From NCBI GenBank assembly GCA_947305835.1, contig CAMZEQ010000012.1, positions 1-12,021 of the forward strand: a stretch of 12,021 bases of DNA. Reading direction: 5' to 3'. This DNA is from an uncultured Alphaproteobacteria bacterium (GTDB taxonomy: Bacteria > Pseudomonadota > Alphaproteobacteria > CAAHEQ01 > UBA3637). How positions within the stretch are numbered: position 1 is the first letter of the stretch; each line of letters starts with the position of its first letter. This document shows, piece after piece, positions 6,670 to 12,021 of the stretch. The position numbers and the translations under genes were made by a program. The notes under the pieces were generated by a model, which saw only the letters and a program-made list of their open reading frames with translations, was not told the origin of the DNA and made no database searches.

Positions 6670-6859
6670 GCTGATTCGATTTTATCAACTGACTTTTTCA
6701 TCTTTTGTCGGCCATTACTGCCGTTTTCAACCGACTTGTTCCGAATATGCCCGTCAGGCAGTTCAAAAATATGGCATTTTTAAGGGCGGATGGCTAACCT
6801 TTAAACGGTTATGCCGATGCCATCCTTGGAACAAAGGCGGATATGATCCCCTGATTTAA
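6638..6859 (+). CDS. yidD: membrane protein insertion efficiency factor YidD
   Basis: YidD is a small, basic, membrane-associated protein that aids YidC-dependent insertion of inner-membrane proteins. The family pattern is complete: LIRFYQLTFSSFVGHYCRF, the cysteine motif QPTCSEYARQAVQKYG, then FKGGWLTFKRLCRCHPWNKGGYDPL. I chose ATG 6638 (73 residues) because AAAGGA at 6624-6629 sits eight bases upstream of it. ATG 6629 is in frame but overlaps that site. The gene overlaps rnpA by 32 bases, indicating coupled translation. Its TAA (6857-6859) is shared as TTAA with the convergent subtilase gene. The usual downstream partner yidC is not here, so it must be elsewhere in the genome. Confidence 0.95.
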   Translation: MNRCVKIIADKLIRFYQLTFSSFVGHYCRFQPTCSEYARQAVQKYGIFKGGWLTFKRLCRCHPWNKGGYDPLI

Positions 6860-9800
6860 TACAGATACTGTAATTTAAAAAGTGTCTGCCAATCTGGTTT
6901 GGCTTCTTTTTGGTGTTCCGGATGCAAGCGCATACCTGCTTCACCGGCAACCAAAAGCTGATCTTTCAACAACTGATTCGTAAAGAATAGTGAGAAATCA
7001 TATTCACGCGCATCGGGTTTCATATCCGCAGAATATTGCGTGCGATATAATCTGTCCTCATACATATCACGTGATGAAGGCAAATCAAACGTAACCCTGC
7101 CCGAACGCACACGCAGAGGCGAAGCCAACTTGATACCGTACATAGATTTTACATCCGGCTGATAAGTAGCCGCCAAAGCAAATGAATCCGATGTCAAACG
7201 CGAAAATTTCATCAATGTCTGACCTTTTTTCGCTTCGGTCATACCATAAGTATAAGAAGCCGATAACTTCCATTTTTCAAAGGGCATAACCATTGCATTC
7301 AATGAAATAAATTTGGTTTTATTACCATCTGTTTCAAAAGCACCTGCCCCATGCACCCCCAACAAAGATTCTTCCTCTTGCATCTGACCGAAAGACATGT
7401 TAAACACCAATGATTTTTGGGGTGTATAACGCAATCCTGTTTGAATAACACTCATCATCGGTTTATCCGACATTCGATCCAATGTATCCGAATCAATAAA
7501 ACCATTTTGCCCATATTCAACGGCTCCGGTCAAAGACAAATCCCCCTGCACACGATAAACCAAATCAGCACCCCAAGCTTGACGCATATTGATAAACGGA
7601 TTTTGAACAATACGATCCAGATAGCTGCCACCCAAAGATTTTGTATCTTGACTGTACTTCAAACCAAACGATAAATCAGATGTTGGTTTCATTTGCATAC
7701 GCATAGCTCCCATCGGCAATCCGACGGAATCAGAAGGAGCAGCCGTCAAAGCAAACGAAAGATGATCGTTTGTATCAACTGTTTTTTCATCAAATGCCAT
7801 AAAAGATCTGAAAGAGCGTTTCAAAGAATCAGTTTTCTTCTCGGTCTTTACGAAATTAGACATCGCCATAGCATAAGAACGCGTATATTTATCCAAAACG
7901 ATAATATCTTTCGGCAGCACTGACAAAACATGAGACAACGACGCAGGTAGCGTAACAGATGACGAAGATGCATTCACTGCTAATGCAGACGAAGCTACCG
8001 TATCCAAACTGATTTTGGGAACACCGACAGGGTCCGTTGCCGCATCCAAATTTACCAAACCATGGCCGTAAATTGCATTGTATTTGCCTTCTTCGGTATT
8101 TTTTTCATAAGCATTTTCAACGTCTCCGACTGCTACTGCGGCCGCATTATAGGCCAAAATTTCATCACTGGTCGGTTTGATATAATCAGCTGTTTCAAAC
8201 AAAATCTGAACAACTTCTTGGGGTTTTAAGAAGGGGAAAGCCCCCATTAAAAGACCCACTGAAGCCGCGACAACAGGTGCTGCCTGGCTGGTTCCCAACA
8301 TCAAACTGTAACTGTCCCCGATTGATGTTGAACCGATGGGGGAGGATGCTGTACCACCCGGTGCAGCCAAACAGTACATGGAAGAAGAACCGCAACGATT
8401 AGATTCGTATTTCTTATCTCCCTCTGTACCAAAATAAGCCATTTTTTTGTTTTCATCAATCGCCACAACAGAAATCAACAAATTTTTGTAAATACTGTTG
8501 GCGTAATTTTCCTTAAGATCATTACTTTGACCAATCAAAGGCGCGACCACATCTATACTGGGCTGAGGTTGAGCTTCATTACCGGCAGAAAAGACCAAAA
8601 CGGTTCCGGTTTTACCCGCCACTTCTTTTTGAGTTGCGGCTTCATATCCGGCCTTCACTTCATCCGAAAAACCATCCCATACCGATTTATTAACTGTAGC
8701 AGAAGAAGAAATATACGAATCATGCCCCAAAGACAAATTGATGACCTGAGCGTCAGTCCCTTCAACCACATCTTTCAAATGGTTCATAACCTGATTCATA
8801 CGAAAATCTACCCGAACAGGAATAATTTCCGCATTAGGCGCCACACCGGCAGTACCAACCCCGTCTTGTACCGCAGCAATAATACCGGATACATGCGTTC
8901 CATGATCTTCCGCTGACCATAAAGCATCATTATTTAAAAGGCCCGGTGTCGGATCTTTTTCATTATAGACATATCCTTTTATTCCATACTTGGAAACATA
9001 TTCATTCCATACTTCACTGGAATCAGATAAGGCGGAATAATCCGAAACATAATAGTAAAAAACCCCGGCGGGCACCTGCGTATCGGTCGGATTATAGGAA
9101 ACACCGACCGGATAATAAATCACTTTTGAACCTTCACGGCGTAAACAATTTGTTCCACCCGAGCTGGCACAAACCGGGGCAAATTGACCCGCATATTCAT
9201 TCCATTTATCCTGAGATTCCATATTGTATGAGCCTTCAAAAGAAGTGGGGATAATATTGATAATTGGATCTGTGCCGGAAGTCAAATAGGCCCGCTGATT
9301 CACCGTACTGAAAGCCCAACATTTTTCAGAATTACTGGCGGAACAAGGACCATAACTGTAATTTAAACGCGTACTGCTGATGTTTTTTTTCAACTGAGTG
9401 TGTGCATATGTATCCACTTCCAATCCGGAATCCATAACGGCTATTTTGACTTTATCTTGGGTAATTTTGGGATTATCAGCATCCGATCGATCAACAACAT
9501 ATCCCGTATAACCGCGTACCCAGGCCGAAGCCGCATTAACCATCGGCAAATAAGACATCGGATTTACCAAAAATATTGTATCGACCGGCGTCGTATCACC
9601 GGGGTTTAAAACTCGTTGGTAATAATTCCAATTCATTCCGCTGTTATATTCCCATCCGACAGCATTGGATGTTGCCCAATTTTTATTTTCCGTAATCAAA
9701 TTTGCGTAATAATCTTGGGCATAATTATTAAAATTTTGCGCTGCACTGGTCTTGTCACCGGTTATCGGATCTGTCGTCTGAACAAATTTTTGAGACGTGT

Positions 9801-10398
9801 TATTCCAATATCCCCCAAGCGTCGGAAAATCATCCAAACTGAGATCCGTTTTCACAGCCTTAAATAAATCAGCGTCATGCTCGGGTACAGGACTCGCAGA
9901 AGCTTTGCCGCCGGAACCTATTAAGGCGATTGCACCCACCGTAACACCGGCCAATAAAATCTCCCCTGCATGCGGAAAAGGCATCCCTAATCTTAATGAA
10001 GAAACAGGCGGTCTTGAAGGCAGCATCGTATTGGGAACCAATATACGCCCATCAACATAACGCCCTAAATCCGGATTCTTCAGGTAAAAATAACGCAAAG
10101 TTTGAGGAGATATCTGACTGACACAAGGCACATGTACAGTTGCACCTTGATCAAACAGCATTTTATAACCTTTTGCATCACCGCGAATAAGGGTCGTACA
10201 CAACGCCGTTTGTCCGGACGGGCTGGAAGCATTAATATTAATCCCTTCCGATATCATTTTTTTCAGCGCTTTTTCATCACGCCGAACCACCGCTTCCATA
10301 ATGCGATCGTATGCAGGCAAAAAGGGATAGGCCGACAAGCCCGTGCTTTGGAAAAGCAACACTCCACTCAACAAAAAAGGAATAATAAAACGTCTCAC
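6856..10398 (-). CDS. secreted ankyrin-subtilase (S8) serine protease with C-terminal beta-barrel, autotransporter-like
   Basis: Domains in order of the 1180 residues: signal peptide 1-23 (MRRF, then a hydrophobic core ending LSA); about two ankyrin-like repeats at 30-92 (RRDEKALKKMISEGININ, SGQTAL, then a second helix pair); a Gly- and Ala-rich hydrophobic stretch at 144-162; an S8 peptidase domain at about 290-790; a linker with IVLDKYTRSYAM; and an outer-membrane beta-barrel at about 880-1180 that contains ASPLRV (1092-1097) and ends LQYLY. The catalytic set is intact: D323 (VMDSG), H499 (HGTHVSG), N607 (SAGNE) and S704 (GTSQAAP). The Asp-His distance is 176 residues against about 32 in subtilisin, so a large insertion is present. 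Six passenger cysteines form three close pairs. The start is GTG 10398 with AAAAGGG nearby. The likely role is cell-surface proteolysis or self-release; the substrate is unknown. The ankyrin part could be a propeptide or partner-binding module. Confidence 0.88.
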   Translation of the reverse strand: MRRFIIPFLLSGVLLFQSTGLSAYPFLPAYDRIMEAVVRRDEKALKKMISEGININASSPSGQTALCTTLIRGDAKGYKMLFDQGATVHVPCVSQISPQTLRYFYLKNPDLGRYVDGRILVPNTMLPSRPPVSSLRLGMPFPHAGEILLAGVTVGAIALIGSGGKASASPVPEHDADLFKAVKTDLSLDDFPTLGGYWNNTSQKFVQTTDPITGDKTSAAQNFNNYAQDYYANLITENKNWATSNAVGWEYNSGMNWNYYQRVLNPGDTTPVDTIFLVNPMSYLPMVNAASAWVRGYTGYVVDRSDADNPKITQDKVKIAVMDSGLEVDTYAHTQLKKNISSTRLNYSYGPCSASNSEKCWAFSTVNQRAYLTSGTDPIINIIPTSFEGSYNMESQDKWNEYAGQFAPVCASSGGTNCLRREGSKVIYYPVGVSYNPTDTQVPAGVFYYYVSDYSALSDSSEVWNEYVSKYGIKGYVYNEKDPTPGLLNNDALWSAEDHGTHVSGIIAAVQDGVGTAGVAPNAEIIPVRVDFRMNQVMNHLKDVVEGTDAQVINLSLGHDSYISSSATVNKSVWDGFSDEVKAGYEAATQKEVAGKTGTVLVFSAGNEAQPQPSIDVVAPLIGQSNDLKENYANSIYKNLLISVVAIDENKKMAYFGTEGDKKYESNRCGSSSMYCLAAPGGTASSPIGSTSIGDSYSLMLGTSQAAPVVAASVGLLMGAFPFLKPQEVVQILFETADYIKPTSDEILAYNAAAVAVGDVENAYEKNTEEGKYNAIYGHGLVNLDAATDPVGVPKISLDTVASSALAVNASSSSVTLPASLSHVLSVLPKDIIVLDKYTRSYAMAMSNFVKTEKKTDSLKRSFRSFMAFDEKTVDTNDHLSFALTAAPSDSVGLPMGAMRMQMKPTSDLSFGLKYSQDTKSLGGSYLDRIVQNPFINMRQAWGADLVYRVQGDLSLTGAVEYGQNGFIDSDTLDRMSDKPMMSVIQTGLRYTPQKSLVFNMSFGQMQEEESLLGVHGAGAFETDGNKTKFISLNAMVMPFEKWKLSASYTYGMTEAKKGQTLMKFSRLTSDSFALAATYQPDVKSMYGIKLASPLRVRSGRVTFDLPSSRDMYEDRLYRTQYSADMKPDAREYDFSLFFTNQLLKDQLLVAGEAGMRLHPEHQKEAKPDWQTLFKLQYLY

Positions 10399-10428
10399 CT
10401 TTTACCCTTTTCACATTATTTGAATTTC

Positions 10429-10460
10429 ATTGTAATCCTAATTGGTAAACATTTGGTTAA
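10429..10460 (-). promoter_or_regulatory. candidate regulated promoter of the surface protease with tandem TTWACCAA repeats
   Basis: On the minus strand a good -10, TACAAT (10434-10429), lies about 30 bases before the GTG. No -35 consensus is present at the right distance. Instead, two direct repeats occupy that region: TTAACCAA (10460-10453) and TTTACCAA (10449-10442), spaced 11 bases centre to centre, one helical turn. This arrangement is what an activator-dependent promoter looks like. The repeats are seen directly; the function is inferred. Confidence 0.35.
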
Positions 10461-10479
10461 TAAATATCTTTTTTTCATA

Positions 10480-11031
10480 TTAAATTAAGTTAAGCGGATA
10501 TTCATGTAAAACAGTATAATATTTACCTTCGCCATTTTCTTTGGAATGACTTTCAAACAGGTAAAAAGAAGATACCTGCCATTCCGGTGAGTGGTATAAA
10601 TTATTTTTTTCAATATAGTGCAATACTTCCGGCAAAGAGGTGCCAACCAACTTGGCCAATGTCACATGCGGATGGAACTTAAACCTATCCTGACCATCCG
10701 CACCGGCACGACGGATCGCATTTGCAACTTTTTCCTGCAATTCACGCAAAGCTTTATCCGGTTCAATATCGGTCCACAAATGATGCGGCACATCCCCCGT
10801 TTCAAAATAACCGATCTCTTTTAACCTCATAAAAAATGCCGGAAACCGCACATAAGATAATTCACGTTCCACCTCTTCTGCAGTCGGTTCATCCACATTT
10901 CCGACAAAAAAAAGTGTCAGATGGTATTTTTCGGGTGTTTTCCAAAGAGCACCGGCCAAATCCGGAGGTAATTGCTGCAACGTATCTTTGACTTCTTCCG
11001 GTATTGAAAGCCCCACAAATAAACGCTTCAT
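10480..11031 (-). CDS. thpR: RNA 2',3'-cyclic phosphodiesterase ThpR (LigT/2H family)
   Basis: This 2H phosphoesterase hydrolyses RNA 2',3'-cyclic phosphate to 2'-phosphate and is also described as a 2'-5' RNA ligase. At 183 residues it has the normal length. Both catalytic HxTx motifs are present: H37-L-T39-L in KYHLTLFFVGNV and H122-V-T124-L in FHPHVTLAKL. The N-terminal MKRLFVGLSIPEEVKDTL and the strand following motif 1 match the family. The start is ATG 11031, with GGAG five bases upstream. It is divergent from def, with only 65 bases between the two starts. Downstream, 81 bases separate it from the surface protease on the same strand, with no clear terminator between them. The cytoplasmic RNA-repair or processing role follows from the family. 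The cellular substrate in this organism is unknown. Confidence 0.95.
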   Translation of the reverse strand: MKRLFVGLSIPEEVKDTLQQLPPDLAGALWKTPEKYHLTLFFVGNVDEPTAEEVERELSYVRFPAFFMRLKEIGYFETGDVPHHLWTDIEPDKALRELQEKVANAIRRAGADGQDRFKFHPHVTLAKLVGTSLPEVLHYIEKNNLYHSPEWQVSSFYLFESHSKENGEGKYYTVLHEYPLNLI

Positions 11032-11041
11032 AAAATCTCCT

Positions 11042-11070
11042 TTGCTTTTCGTTTATTTTTAGTGTATAAT
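11042..11070 (+). promoter_or_regulatory. promoter of def-fmt
   Basis: TTGCTT (11042-11047), a 17-base spacer and a perfect TATAAT (11065-11070) precede def. The start would be near 11077, giving a short leader with AAGGAAAG before ATG 11097. The -35 lies next to the ribosome site of the divergent thpR, so the thpR promoter must overlap this element; I could not identify it with confidence. Confidence 0.7.
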
Positions 11071-11096
11071 GCTTTTATAAAAAAGGAAAGAAAAAA

Positions 11097-11624
11097 ATGA
11101 GTTTAATGAAAGTTTTTGAAATTCCGGAACCTGTTTTGCGGGAAAAAGCAAGGCCCGTTGACAAAGTGGATAATCGGATTGCCGGACTTTTGGATGATAT
11201 GTTGGAAACAATGTATGCCAGCAATGGTGTCGGATTAGCCGCCAATCAAGTGGGCTTGTTGGAACGCATTGTTGTCATTGATTGCGCCCGAGAGGGTGAA
11301 AAACCGGACCCACTGCAAATGGTGAATCCCAAAATCATTGCACATTCTGAAGAAATTTTGTGTCGTAACGAAGGCTGCCTTTCCGTCCCCAGAGAATATG
11401 CGGATGTCAATCGTTTTGCTGTTGTAACCGTTGAATATTTAGATAAAAAAGGGGTAAAGAAAACCAGAACAGCCGATGGTTTACTGGGCATGGCCATTCA
11501 ACACGAATTGGATCATTTGGACGGCATTTTGTTTATTGATTATCTTTCCAAACTTAAACGCGATAAATTGCTGCACCATTTAGAAAAACGACGCAGAAAA
11601 GAAGCCAAGGAGAACCAAGAATGA
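11097..11624 (+). CDS. def: peptide deformylase
   Basis: This metallo-enzyme removes the formyl group from the N-terminal methionine of nascent proteins at the ribosome exit. Its 175 residues are typical of type 1 PDF. The three signature motifs are intact: GVGLAANQ at 44-51, EGCLSVP at 92-98 with metal ligand C94, and QHELDHLDG at 135-143 with ligands H136 and H140 and catalytic E137. A basic tail (KRRRKEAKE) ends the protein. The start is ATG 11097, with AAGGAAAG about seven bases upstream; an in-frame ATG at 11106 is less likely. The stop overlaps the fmt start as ATGA. It acts in the same cycle as fmt, which adds the formyl group this enzyme later removes. Confidence 0.98.
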   Translation: MSLMKVFEIPEPVLREKARPVDKVDNRIAGLLDDMLETMYASNGVGLAANQVGLLERIVVIDCAREGEKPDPLQMVNPKIIAHSEEILCRNEGCLSVPREYADVNRFAVVTVEYLDKKGVKKTRTADGLLGMAIQHELDHLDGILFIDYLSKLKRDKLLHHLEKRRRKEAKENQE

Positions 11625-12021
11625 AACTGATTTTTATGGGAACGCCGAGTTTTACTTTGCCCGTATTGGAAGCTTTAGCTGCAAAGCATGATATTGCGGC
11701 TGTTTACACGCGTGCCCCGAAACCGGCCGGTCACGGCATGAAATTAACAAAATCTGCCGTGCACGAATGGGCAGAAGTACATGGTATTCCTGTGTATACT
11801 CCCCCCACCCTTAAAGATGAAAAAGTTCAACAACAAATCGCTTCTTTCGAGGCTGATGCTATTATTGTATATGCTTATGCGATGATGATCCCGACGGCTG
11901 TTTTGAATTGTACCCCCAAAGGATGTATCAACATTCATCCGTCATTATTGCCGCGTTGGCGCGGGGCTGCACCCATGATTCGCACAATTCAAACCGGCGA
12001 CAAAGAAACCGGCGTCAGCTT
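11621..12021 (+). CDS. fmt: methionyl-tRNA formyltransferase, 5' part only (cut by window edge)
   Basis: Fmt formylates initiator Met-tRNA using 10-formyl-tetrahydrofolate. 133 codons are visible out of about 310 usual, covering most of the catalytic Rossmann-like domain. Seen: MKLIFMGTPSFTLPVL at the start; PAGHGMKLTKSAV, the loop corresponding to the PxGRGxKLxxSPV segment; VYTPPTL; and the folate-site block INIHPSLLPRWRGAAP at 103-118, with catalytic N104 and H106. The third catalytic residue (Asp) lies beyond the window. The start is ATG 11621, with AAGGAG at 11607-11612, eight bases upstream. It overlaps the def stop by four bases, so the pair is translationally coupled and driven by the def promoter. 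Confidence 0.97.
   Translation, partial: MKLIFMGTPSFTLPVLEALAAKHDIAAVYTRAPKPAGHGMKLTKSAVHEWAEVHGIPVYTPPTLKDEKVQQQIASFEADAIIVYAYAMMIPTAVLNCTPKGCINIHPSLLPRWRGAAPMIRTIQTGDKETGVS

Noticed and set aside
8527..8916. 129-codon plus-strand frame in the protease gene
   Set aside because: It is antisense to the catalytic His-Asn region, whose motifs fix the real frame. The translated peptide is rich in Arg, His and Ile, as expected from a shadow.
10399..10479. Rho-independent terminator for thpR
   Set aside because: T-runs are present, but the nearby TTGGT motifs are direct rather than inverted repeats, so no hairpin forms.
10102..10488. 128-codon plus-strand frame over the protease N-terminus
   Set aside because: It is antisense to the signal peptide and ankyrin coding region, with low-complexity translation and no good start.
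1..12021. CRISPR array, tRNA genes, insertion sequence or attachment site
   Set aside because: No regularly spaced repeats, cloverleaf-like sequence, transposase motifs or flanking repeats were seen. The protein-coding content accounts for nearly all of the window.

Overview
The window reads as ordinary bacterial chromosome, moderately AT-rich by eye, with densely packed genes, sigma70-like promoters and good Shine-Dalgarno sites. The gene set (rpmH-rnpA-yidD, def-fmt, mnmA, thpR, a subtilase with an outer-membrane barrel) indicates a Gram-negative bacterium. The barrel subtilase style and a eukaryal-type (type 2) isoleucyl-tRNA synthetase suggest an alphaproteobacterium-like, possibly host-associated lineage. 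That taxonomic reading is inference. I see no tRNA, rRNA, CRISPR array, insertion sequence or phage gene.

Left part (1-5955, all minus strand). In transcription order: ileS (promoter at 5990-6018); two small unrecognised ORFs of 57 and 31 codons, too short for ordinary gene calling; an MdaB-type NADPH:quinone oxidoreductase; then, from its own promoter, a Na+/Ca2+ exchanger-family transporter whose stop overlaps the start of mnmA (ATGA). mnmA runs off the left edge. It belongs to a variant that has a CxxC at the first catalytic site and lacks the usual second catalytic cysteine.

Middle (5956-6859). A compact divergent promoter region carries back-to-back promoters for ileS (leftward) and rpmH (rightward). 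A perfect 15-bp inverted repeat lies over both -35 boxes. The rpmH promoter is an exact sigma70 consensus. rpmH, a hairpin with a T-rich tail, rnpA and yidD follow. The usual next gene, yidC, is absent. yidD instead meets a convergent gene, and the two share one palindromic TTAA for their stop codons.

Right-middle (6856-10398, minus). A 1180-residue secreted protein holds a signal peptide, ankyrin-like repeats, a Gly-rich hydrophobic segment, an S8 subtilisin-like protease with an intact Asp/His/Asn/Ser set and a very large Asp-His insertion, and a C-terminal beta-barrel ending in Tyr. I read it as a self-exporting surface protease (autotransporter). It is the most unusual gene here. A direct repeat one helical turn apart lies just upstream of its likely -10 box.

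Right end (10480-12021). thpR (minus) is divergent from def-fmt (plus). def and fmt overlap by ATGA, and fmt runs off the right edge. Together the housekeeping genes serve translation: tRNA charging, tRNA thiolation, tRNA processing, initiator formylation and deformylation, and a ribosomal protein. The quinone reductase, exchanger and surface protease are accessory functions placed among them.
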